Origin: Diplolepis rosae
Lineage: Eukaryota > Arthropoda > Insecta > Hymenoptera > Diplolepididae
Length of the DNA stretch: 64,000 bases
Direction: 5' to 3'
NCBI GenBank assembly: GCA_030998225.1
Contig: JAPYXD010000704.1
Coordinates: 6,572,001-6,636,000, forward strand
The notes beneath the pieces were generated by a model. That model had not been told where the DNA came from. It searched no databases and worked only from the letters and a program-made list of their open reading frames with translations. A program made the translations under genes and the position numbers. Within the stretch, counting starts at the first letter, position 1, and every line of letters starts with the position of its first letter. This document shows, piece by piece, positions 54,580 through 64,000 of the stretch.

Positions 54580-56126
54580 AAAAATTCGACTTTATTCAGC
54601 AACATAGTTTCCTTTAAGCATAATGCATTCATTATAACGCTTCTCTAACTTTCCAATTCCTTATTTGTACAATGATTCGTCTTTGCTCTCAAAATAGGTC
54701 TCAGTTTCGGCAATCACTTCCTCATTGGAGCAAAATCTCTTTCCCTGGAGCATTTTTTTCGAGTCAGCAAAGAGCCAGTAGTTGCTGGGGCCCAGATCTG
54801 GAGAATATGGTGGGTGAGGAAGCAATTCGAAGCTTAATTCATTCAATTTGACCATCCATTTCATGAACTTGTGGCACGGTGCATTGTCTTGATGGAACAG
54901 CACTTTTTTCTTTTGCATGTGAGGCCACTTTTTCTTGATTTTTGCGCTCATTCGATCCAGCAATGCCATGTAATAGTCGCTGCTAATGGTTTTACCTTTC
55001 TCAAGATAGTCGATAAACGAAATACCATGCGCGTACTAAAATACAGATGCCTTAACCTTGTCAGCCCACTGTTAAGTTTTTGGTCGCTATGGACTGCTTT
55101 CACTAACTGCTGTCCACTCAGCTGACGATCTTTTTGTTTCAGTTGTGTAGTGGTGAATCCATGTTTCATCCATTCTTACATACTAACGCAGAAAATCCCT
55201 TTTTACGTCGCTGGAACAGCTCCAAATAGCGCTTTGAATCCTCGACGCGTTGTTGTTTCTGGTCGGGTGTGAGCAGAGGCAGAACCCACTTTAAAAGCAA
55301 CTTAGGCATCCCCAAAGATTCCTGCAAAATTGTAAACACACTACCCAAGTGCGAAATTAGATACGGCCCAACACTGGCCCAGCATCGCCAAAAATTTGCC
55401 GAAGATCGGCTGCCAATATCGTGCCGTTGCTGGAATGATAACTCCGGTATGCACTTGGCGACCAATGCTGGCCCAAACTCTGACCGCCAGCACTTGTTTT
55501 CGGCACAGCAACGGGCCAATGCTGTGCCGAACTCTGGTTTTCTCATTTCCAGGATGGTTTGCCGTGGTAAAAGTGACACATGTCCCAGTAATGTGCCGTC
55601 CATGAGCCCGACTCTGGCTCTTCTACTTTCAGAACTGGATGCCATAGTAAAAATGGCAATCGGCTTGGCATAGGACCGATACTGGGCCAAGTTTCGGCTG
55701 AAGGTCGGTAAATTTAAACAGTCGAAAAAGGCCGCCGTCGTCGGCCCAGCACTTGACCGATGCAAACAGTGACACTGACCCAATAACAATGGCCGACTCT
55801 TGGCTACCGAGATTGGGCCAATATTGTGCCGTATTATCACCTTCGGCAATTCGCACTTGGGTACCTTCTGATATCGTTAAGGTGTCAGCTATCTCACGCA
55901 ACTTTAATTTACGATCGCCCAAAACTATTTTGTTGACTTTTGTTATGTTTTCCGGAACAACTGCTGATTTTGGGCGACCAGAGCGTTCAGCGTCATCGGT
56001 GTTTGTACGACCGTGTTTAAATTCGGCATACCAATCGATGATTGTTGATTTCCGTGGTGCAGAGTTCCCATAACGCTTATCCAGCCTCTGTGTTGATTCA
56101 ACAGTATTTTTCCCATTAAAAAGCAA
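54580..56126 (-). pseudogene. SETMAR-like mariner transposase, split by an insertion
   Basis: The N-terminus (56126-55862) reads GKNTVESTQRLDKRYGNSAP, TIIDWYAEFKHGRTNTDDAE and DRKLKLREIADTLTISEG: a paired helix-turn-helix domain. After the insertion the text resumes with ESLGMPKLLLKWVLPLLTPD and QKQQRVEDSKRYLELFQRRK. The first catalytic block MDETWIHHYTTETKRS is in a shifted frame. Then come KVLFHQDNAPCHKFMKWM (Asp 2) and PHPPYSPDLGPSNYWLF, where the third Asp is Asn. The C-terminal tail (RFCSNEEVIAETETYFESKD) has a stop before GIGKLEKRYNECI. There are several frameshifts, so it is inactive. Confidence 0.9.
55344..55861. mobile_element. TA-flanked GGCC-word element nested in the mariner
   Basis: CCCAAGTGCGAA at 55344 faces its exact inverse TTCGCACTTGGG ending 55861. 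TA is present on both outer sides (55342-55343 and 55862-55863). The 518-bp interior is GC-rich for this window and packed with GGCCCA, TGGGCC and TGCCGA words. The long frames on both strands across it are non-biological. Confidence 0.85.
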
Positions 56127-56137
56127 TGTTTGATTAA

Positions 56138-56883
56138 GGACGTTCTCTTGAAAATCACTTTTCTTTAGATTTCTTTCAAACTTCGTAAATAAGTACTTTT
56201 TACCATGATCTACAAAGCGGTAAAAAGATTAGCATCAAGTCCGGTACTTAAAATCGAGAAATTAAGCTCTAAAGTTGAATCTCTTAACACGTGTTAGATA
56301 GGCGTAGTTCAGTTTCGCGATACCTTTCTTTACATTAAAAGCACAATTTTCTTTAGATTTTTTTGGAAAACTAGTATATTATACTAGAGATTATAAGGAA
56401 TCGTATGCCATCATAAAAAATACGTGTACCGGCACTACTTTTAAAGATATACGTTGTTGAAACTCGCAGTTGCACAAATTCTTAGCCGGCTTGCTGAAGA
56501 AAATATGGTGACTTGGAAACACCGCATCAACAGCGCGCACGTACACTTTCATTTGACATTGCTTCCAGAGCTTTGTTTTTACGAGCAGTTGATTTTTGTG
56601 AAATAAAAAATCAATTTTTTTTGCGAAATTTATTAGACATCTTATTAGTATTTACAAACTGTCAATAAACTCATAATATAACCTCTCCCACACCATATGC
56701 TTTCGACTCGATATGAGAAAGACAGGAAAGCGGTGTTGCCAAATCGCACAAATCGACGCAGAAGACACATTTTGTTACTTTTGCGCATAAACGGTGCTCA
56801 ACTCATTCGGTTAGAAAGCTTAACAGTAATCCCACAACCTATGATAGAGTTGGATGAGTACATCTACGGGGAAGAGAACGTCC
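56138..56883. mobile_element. TTAA-flanked element nested in the mariner
   Basis: TTAA at 56134-56137, then GGACGTTCTCTT. The inverse AAGAGAACGTCC ends at 56883 and is followed by TTAA at 56884-56887. Its length is 746 bp. The only sizeable frame (56697-56894) runs out of the right end. It looks like a non-autonomous piggyBac-type element sitting just before the mariner start codon. Confidence 0.85.
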
Positions 56884-57090
56884 TTAACGCTTGAAGCTCT
56901 TTTTTATCCATTGTTTTGAAAATGCTAGAAGTTGCTTTACCAAAACCTCGGCAATTTCTGAACTCAACGCCAGATTGTCATGAAATGTTGAAACTTAACG
57001 TTTGAAGGTTGGTATTATCCAGGAATCATATGGATTTGACAACACTGGTGCCATCTATATATCAGACCGTAAACTTATTGAGTGATGTGT

Positions 57091-58416
57091 TAGAACACTA
57101 AAACTTTTGCATGGAACATTTTTTTCATAATATTCATCCTTCTATGATCCTTAAGTGCACTGATATTTTTTATTACATATCATCATTTCATTATTCAATC
57201 ATTGAAACAAACATATTAAAAATATGTAATTAATTAGAAGATTTTCATATGAATCTTGGAAGTGTAGTTTTCAGTAGCACTCAACTGAAAAATTCGCTCA
57301 AAGTTACTTAATTTTAAATATAAAAGTATTTTTTATTTTTTGAATAATATTGATTTACTCCATCCCAACTACAATAAATTTACTATAGAATGTATAATAA
57401 ATCATTAGAATAAATATTCATTATTCACATTTTTCTATTTCCTTGTACATCGAATTATGCAAAGGAGTTCTTGGGCGTAACTAGGTTCTGTGCATCTTCT
57501 TTGTAACAATGCCAATGGTACGATTGCTATTCCACAATCGTAGATGCTTCGGATGTAAAAAACTTGTGTAGCGCATTCTGAATGTGTGTAGATAGTAGAA
57601 TGTCATGAACCCATGTTAATGACATCTACCTTTGTCAGGTCCATTGACAGTTCTAAGGAACGTTTGCCCTGACCTGACTCTCGTAAATCCTTAACGTGCT
57701 ACAGATATATTTAACCCCCTCAGTTCTCCCTTCGTAAAATACCAAATGATCCAAGAACACCAAATATGGATAAATTACACTTTATGGCAATGATGGTATT
57801 TGAAAAACTCAATAATTAGATTGAGTAATCCCGGGCTCCCAGATAGCGTATGAAAGTTTCCCCCTCCACTTACATATTTTATCAACAACAACAAAATTTG
57901 TCAAATAGAATTTAGGAAATGTTCTAAATATAATTAAAGAACGTAAAAAGTAATGTAATTTCAAAATTTGAAGTAAAGTGAAAAGGGTAACTTTCATTCA
58001 TGATTTTTGTCAACTTGAGACGTCGAAGTACCTCAAAAATTTAATTTAATTTAAAATTTAAAACAAATTTTAAATAAAATTTACATATTTTTTAATGGAG
58101 AATGCGAATTCAATTATGCAATTTCAGAAAAAGACTCCGTTTGCTATTTGTTCCAACATGACTCCTGTAATTTTGATTTCTAAAATTGTAAATTTTCCGT
58201 GTCCCTTGGTTTCATCAAAGTATTATTGTAGTATGTAAAATGAATCAATAGTTTGATAAATATATTTACAATTGTTCAAAAAAGATATTTAGTATTTTTT
58301 CAGATATAAAAGCAGTAAATAGCGCTACATCCTCAACGAGCTCCACTTATCTATTTCCTGACTCGAAAAATGGAGAACGCGCATTTAATGAATTTGCACA
58401 ATTTTACATGTGATTT
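57091..58416. other. No recognisable gene
   Basis: AT-rich. A piece at 58007-58040 ('gtcaacttgagacgtcgaag' and 'tacctcaaa') resembles an arm of the 52618 fold-back. Confidence 0.4.
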
Positions 58417-58536
58417 TTACATTCTCATCATGGATGAGAAGGTATTGGTTTTATGTGAAAAATTACTTTCGAAATTTTCATCAAATCTTTACGTTTTGAG
58501 ACCCCCTGAGTCAGAAAAAATGGTTTTTACGAAAGT

Positions 58537-58562
58537 GTCTGTCTGTCTGTCTGTCTGTCTGT
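58537..58562. repeat. (GTCT)n microsatellite
   Basis: Inverse of the CAGA tract in copy 1. Confidence 0.85.
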
Positions 58563-59859
58563 AGTAGGTCGTGTGTGGCATAACTCTCGATAGAATCATC
58601 AGATTGAATTGATCTTTGGCACACTTTATCGGAGCCGAAAAAGTAAGGACAAGTTCGTTAACCAGCCACATCTAATCAAAATTGAGGGGTTGAGCACCAC
58701 TTTTGTGTTTTTGAAAATAATTTTTTGAAAAAATCAAAAATTTCAATACTGGTTTTTGATAGTGCTCATAAATCTCTAAAAATTATCCCCATAACATTTT
58801 TTGATTAAATCAAAATTAGAAATTTTACAGCATATTCAAATTCGAAAAAAGTCAATATCAAAATTCCATTTTCCAGTTAAATTATACGAGATACGAAAAA
58901 ACGTTATGATACAATATTATTGAATACATAAAGGCCTACAAATTTGAATTATAACATTTTTTCATAAGATGCATATTTTTCTTTTTAATTAAAAAAAAAC
59001 TATTGAAAATCCAAAATTCAATTTTTTAACAATAATATTGGAAATACAAAAAAAACGTAAGAATACAAAGTTGTTCGTTTCAAAAAGATCTACAAATTTT
59101 GTCTGGTGCAGTTTCTGAAAAAACATATATTTTTCGTTTCAATTCCAAAAAATACGATAAAAATGAAAAAATTCCATTTTTTAGACAAAATATGTGAAAT
59201 ACGAAAAAAGCGTAAGAATACAAAGTTGTTCGTTTCAAAGAAATCTACAAATTTTGTCTGACGCAGTTTCTGGAAAAACATATATTTTTCGTTTCAATTC
59301 TAAAAAATACGATTAAAATTCAAAAATTCCATTTTTTAGACAAAATATGTGAGATAAAAAAAAACGTTTAGATGGAAAATTGTTTGCCTAAATGAGGTCT
59401 ACAAATTCTGATAAAGAAATTTCGGGACAGGATGTATATTTTATGTTTTGATTTTTAATATTGAAAAAATTCGATTTTTTTCACCAAAATATGTGAGATA
59501 CGAAATAAGCGTTGTTCTGCAAAATGGTTTCCTTAAATAAAGTCTACGATTGTTTTTTCCTTTTTAGATATGTGGAAGAAAGTAAATTCTTTTAATCATG
59601 TAATTTATTAAAAAGTTATACTGAAATGTATACAGAAAATCGAGCGCGAAGCGCGAGTGTCATGATGAGAATGTGTTCCTTAAGGCCGATAGAGCCTTAA
59701 GTAAATTGAATTTCCTGTTTCACTTAAATTCAAAAAGAAATTCAGTGACTTTGAGAAAATGTGTAATTCACATCATCTGTAATATTATTATAAAATTGGT
59801 TTGAGCTTCAGTATCAAAATATAAGAAATAAACTTAAATGTATGCGATGAGCACAAGAC

Positions 59860-59992
59860 CGAGCGCGAAGCGCGAGGTCCAGAAAGAACGTAGCGCGACG
59901 ATCGAGTATTACGGAGCGCGAGGCGCGACGATCGTATCGCGCGCTCTAGGCGCGCTCAAACTTGCGCGCGAAGCGCGCGATGAGAATGTGCC
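59860..59992. repeat. GC-rich array of CGCG hairpins
   Basis: Contains gagcgcgaagcgcgag, gagcgcgaggcgcgac, gcgcgctctaggcgcgc and gcgcgcgaagcgcgc, each able to form a stem with a 3-5-base loop. This is the most GC-rich spot in the window. Confidence 0.75.
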
Positions 59993-60012
59993 CGCGAAGC
60001 GGGCAGATTTTT

Positions 60013-60643
60013 TGTTGTTGAATTGACCAAAAATTGAGTACTTTTTAAAATTTTAATTTCTCAAATTTCAGTTGTATTTCATAGAGTAGATCCGAGTTAC
60101 GTGATAATAGTGTTCAATTATCAGCTTTGAAAGTTGTTACTAAGGGTCCCCTGCTCAAATGTACGTCTCGTGGAAGTTGAGACATAGACAGAGTACCAGA
60201 AGCATGCATATAAGTTTCGACTTGGGGTCATTCCATGCAAAAATATAATGTACATCATGATGTCATAGAATGTTTAGTCATAAATAGATCAGAAATCATT
60301 ATAATTGTATATTTAATATTGTGAAACTTGAAATTGGTAAATGTTCTCAAAATATTTGTCAACAATAATGAAGTACAGAAAAAAGATCCTAATAATCCTT
60401 ACAATTTTTTAACGAAACCTTTAACATAGAGTAGGAAGCTTTCAAATAGAGTGACGTTTATTGAAACACGATAAATTTATCACTTTCAGAGAATATTTTT
60501 ACCTAACACAAAAAAATTAGTCAGTTACTTTTCGAAGCTTGACTGATGGAATTCTTAATATGCCATAAGGTGTAACATTACTGATTGAGTAAGTGATACA
60601 AAATTTTTTTATTATCTGATTTTAATTTAAATACAATTTTTAG
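60013..60643. other. No recognisable gene
   Basis: AT-rich, ending in 'aatacaatttttag', which looks like a splice acceptor just before the Penelope coding fragment. Confidence 0.4.
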
Positions 60644-60665
60644 AATTGATTCAAAGTTAGATAAT

Positions 60666-61052
60666 ATGATTAAACTGGGTAAGAACCCATTAGATATTTT
60701 GGAACAATCTAATGTAGTTTACAAGACCACCTGTAAACAATGCAAAAAAACATATATAGGCCAGACTGGTAGATTGCTCCGAACTAGACGAAAGGAACAT
60801 CGTAATAATATTAAACTGAATGAGAAATATCATAAAGTTGTTAGCAAACATATATTAGAATTTGACCATGATTTTGATTGGGATAACTTATTAATTTTAC
60901 ACAAAGAAAATAATTATTTTAAGAGATGCTTAGCAGACATTTTTTACATAAAAAAAGAAGGAAATAATTGCTTGAATGTTATTACAGACTTAAAGAATTA
61001 TATCCCTTCCTATAATGTGATCTTGGAACAACTCTTAAATTCCAAATGTTAA
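60666..61052 (+). CDS. GIY-YIG endonuclease domain of a Penelope-like retroelement
   Basis: The domain nicks target DNA during Penelope retrotransposition. After LDILEQSNVVYKTTCKQC comes KKTYIGQTGRLLRTRRKEH. VVY and YIG form the GIY-YIG pair, CKQC is the zinc-type CxxC characteristic of Penelope endonucleases, and the following Arg and EH positions are kept. VSKHILEFDHDFDWDNLLIL and KRCLADIFYIKKEGNNCLN match the C-terminal part. Where I would expect the catalytic Glu ('SEM' type), the text has LAD, so Asp may replace it. Reading upstream of the first Met stays open (IDSKLDN) to an AG at 60642-60643, so this Met is internal to the original protein. The frame itself is unbroken over 128 codons. 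Confidence 0.85.
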   Translation: MIKLGKNPLDILEQSNVVYKTTCKQCKKTYIGQTGRLLRTRRKEHRNNIKLNEKYHKVVSKHILEFDHDFDWDNLLILHKENNYFKRCLADIFYIKKEGNNCLNVITDLKNYIPSYNVILEQLLNSKC

Positions 61053-61589
61053 AAATAAAAAATAGAAAAATCTCTTTTTCATTCTTTGTTTCCATGTCTT
61101 CATTAGTTTCCTCCATCCTATTATTAATCTGTATTCATTTTAATTTAATTTCAATAATAATTTTATTCAGTATTTTATAATATTTCTTATTTTTACATTA
61201 CAGCACTTTCCAATTTCTCATTTTAATATGTCACCTACTCTAAGTTTGTTTATAAATTTCTGTCGTCTCTACTCACCTTTCAGTACAGCTTGACCTCTTG
61301 TCTCGTTAATATTTACTATATATTTATTTCCATTACTTTAATATGATGTTTAAAACAAATTGTTATTGTTACTTATTTAAATCGAATAGTTTGTGTTTTT
61401 TTAAAAAAAAATTCTATTATAATGACCTCACATGGAATTTTAGGTAATTAATTTTTGTGTTTATATTAGTTGTTAATTTAATATTCGCTCAGCGATTTTT
61501 TAATTTAAAACTCTTTGTTATCAATTTTATGTTTTTACTCCTGGAGGTGACGGATTATGTACTCTAATTTTTATATCTGACGAATGCCA

Positions 61590-61660
61590 ATTTTGTTCCT
61601 GATGAGGAAGTCGTATATGACTTCGAAACGTTGAATACAACTCTACCGATTATAGTCTGA
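61590..61660 (+). ncRNA. Hammerhead-ribozyme-like core in the Penelope tail
   Basis: CTGATGA (61599-61605) is followed by one unpaired G, a perfect 6-bp stem GAAGTC/GACTTC with loop GTATAT, and then GAAAC at 61625. These are the two conserved core strings around stem II. A short stem III, GTTG-AATA-CAAC (61630-61641), follows. The expected G before the cleavage triplet seems lost (CAACTCTACC), and stem I is not clearly paired. The motif is in the place where Penelope-like elements are known to carry hammerheads. It is probably a decayed copy. Confidence 0.6.
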
Positions 61661-61670
61661 AGAAGTCGTT

Positions 61671-63133
<1,463 letters not shown>

Positions 63134-64000
63134 AACAAGAGCGAGTCCTCGATTTTTCGAAAACTATTAGAGATTTTAAAACGTTTTTTTTTAAAATAAA
63201 AGTACTCTCGAAGGACTACCGCGCTACTACCCAATAGATAGTCCAGTCACCATCGTTGTCCAGAATGGCCTGGCAACTTTTCGGCAAGCTTTCCACTAAT
63301 TTTTCAGCGTAGTCCGTTGGTAATTCTTGCCATATCTTCCTGATTTTTTTCGAGAGCTGTTTCAGGGCGAAGACACGTTTTCCCGCAAGCTTCCTCTTTA
63401 AAACACTCCAGAAATTTTCGATTGGATTCGCATCGGGGGACTGTGATGGCCAGTCCAAAATTGTCATGCCATTTTCTGTTTTCCAGGCGGTGCAGAGACG
63501 GCTTCGATGTTTCGGGTCGTTATTTTCTTGTAAGAGCCAATCGGTCGTATTGGCTCCAAAAATCTTTGTAGCAGACCTTAGAAGACCACGTTCATATATT
63601 TGGAGCATTTTCTGAGCATTCAAGTTCTCGGTGAAGAGCTCTAAACACCCAAAACCGCGCTGTGAGAAGCATCCCCAAACATGGACCTTCACGGGGTGTT
63701 TTTTATTGGCTTTATAACGCTCAACCCACTTCTTCACGAACGATTTAGACTTTTTGATGTATTTAACAGCGGCTGTATAGGACATAAGTGTTCCCTTTGG
63801 ATGGGTACACAAGAAGACCGCTTCAAAACGTTTCGCGTACACAGAACTCATTATGACTCACGTCTGCTCTCTCCGACGATTCGAGCGCTACTGAATCGCC
63901 TTGGTAATTACGCCGTAGTCCTTTAAATGTACTTTCATTAAAAAAAAAAAAGTTCAAATATCTCTAATAGTTTTCGAAAAACCGAGAACTCGCTCTTGTT
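63134..64000 (-). mobile_element. Tc1 element reaching the window edge
   Basis: AACAAGAGCGAGTCCTCGAT at 63134 faces its near-inverse at 63960-64000. The TIRs are at least 40 bp. The right end is cut by the window, so the outer boundary and the TA are not seen. Confidence 0.85.
63216..63851 (-). pseudogene. Tc1 transposase with deleted middle
   Basis: The frame is open for 211 codons. It starts MSSVYAKRFEAVFLCTHPKG and 'KYIKKSKSFVKKWVERY' (DNA-binding domain). It then jumps straight to HPVKVHVWGCFSQRGFGCLE, so roughly 100 residues with the second helix-turn-helix and first catalytic Asp are gone while the frame is kept. Later come TDWLLQENNDPKHRSRL, where relatives have EDNDPKH, so the second Asp reads Asn, and SPDANPIENFWSVLKRKLAG with the final Glu intact. 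The C-terminus (SLPKSCQAILDNDGDWTIY) is complete. It is catalytically dead but could bind ends. Confidence 0.85.

Larger units (their letters stand above)
54529..57090 (-). mobile_element. mariner with two nested transposons
   Basis: TIR ACACATCACTCAATAAGTTT at 54529 and its inverse ending at 57090. TA follows the right end; the left flank reads CA. Total length is 2562 bp. Subtracting the two insertions and their TA and TTAA duplications leaves 1292 bp, a normal mariner length, which confirms the nesting. Confidence 0.9.
58417..60012 (-). mobile_element. Unclassified hairpin/ACATTCTCATC element, copy 2
   Basis: This is an inverted, collinear copy of 44710-46016. Ends on the plus strand are TTACATTCTCATCATGGATG at the left and GATGAGAATGTGCCCGCGAA at the right. 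The terminal hairpin here is GCCCGC-GAA-GCGGGC, where copy 1 has GCCCG-TTTCA-CGGGC, so the stem is kept although bases differ. About 130 bases of GC-rich hairpins (59860-59990) are present here and absent from copy 1. Confidence 0.7.
60644..61670 (+). mobile_element. Penelope-like element, 3' end
   Basis: The GIY-YIG endonuclease end (coding to 61052) is followed by about 550 bases of AT-rich 3' sequence and a hammerhead-like motif at 61590-61660. The reverse transcriptase is missing, so it is a 5'-truncated copy, unless the apparent splice acceptor at 60643 marks a real intron in the element. Confidence 0.75.

Noticed and set aside
55166..55849. 227-codon minus-strand frame and its plus-strand partner at 55269-55673
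   Set aside because: Mostly the TA-flanked GGCC-word element. Only the outer residues belong to the mariner transposase.
58370..58671. Frames with SVCLSVCL / RQTDRQTD
   Set aside because: They run through the (GTCT)n tract of the repeat element. The part conserved with copy 1 is too short to call a protein.
59940..60015. Rho-independent terminator (GC hairpin followed by T run)
   Set aside because: The DNA is eukaryotic, and the hairpin is the end of a repeated element.

Overview
This is AT-rich eukaryotic DNA, almost certainly from an arthropod and most likely an insect. The signs are several mariner/Tc1 families, an R1-type LINE, a Penelope-like retroelement, many fold-back MITEs and a spliced, secreted trypsin-fold gene with short GT-AG exons. 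A hymenopteran is my best guess, but that is inference. There is no operon structure, rRNA or CRISPR. Most of the window is transposon graveyard.

One conventional gene is visible. It lies on the minus strand between about 42.64 kb and 33.09 kb and is a five-exon secreted serine-protease homologue. All three catalytic-triad positions appear to be replaced. Its two 5' introns (4.4 and 3.4 kb) are filled with MITEs, fold-back elements and a mariner remnant. A TATA box precedes the signal-peptide exon. As printed, a 9-base T run puts the best start codon out of frame with the rest of that exon.

Layout. 0-7.5 kb: MITEs and a broken R1-like LINE. 7.8-10 kb: a Tc1/mariner-superfamily transposase remnant, a tRNA-derived SINE and a mariner scrap. 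10.04-13.36 kb: a 3.3-kb DNA transposon with inverted repeats of about 370-450 bp around a broken DUF7869-type gene, itself interrupted by another element. 13.46-14.25 kb: an internally deleted mariner with clear ends. 14.2-27.6 kb: mostly gene-free, with a TTAA-flanked MITE, fold-backs and a composite repeat at 24.8-25.5 kb. 27.9-30.6 kb: two mariners. 33.1-42.6 kb: the protease-homologue gene. 44.7-46.0 and 58.4-60.0 kb: two inverted copies of an unclassified element built from hairpins joined to a repeated ACATTCTCATC motif. 47.2-49.4 kb: a second long-inverted-repeat element holding a scrap that resembles a DUF7869 N-terminus. 54.5-57.1 kb: a mariner with two other transposons nested inside it. 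60.6-61.7 kb: a Penelope GIY-YIG endonuclease end followed by a hammerhead-ribozyme-like core. 61.9-62.1 kb: a (GA)n tract. 63.1-64.0 kb: a Tc1 element running into the window edge.

The candidates for something less described are the DUF7869 long-TIR transposon, the hairpin/ACATTCTCATC element, the triad-less protease homologue and the ribozyme-bearing Penelope tail. All identifications come from reading the sequence and recalling families. No database search was possible.
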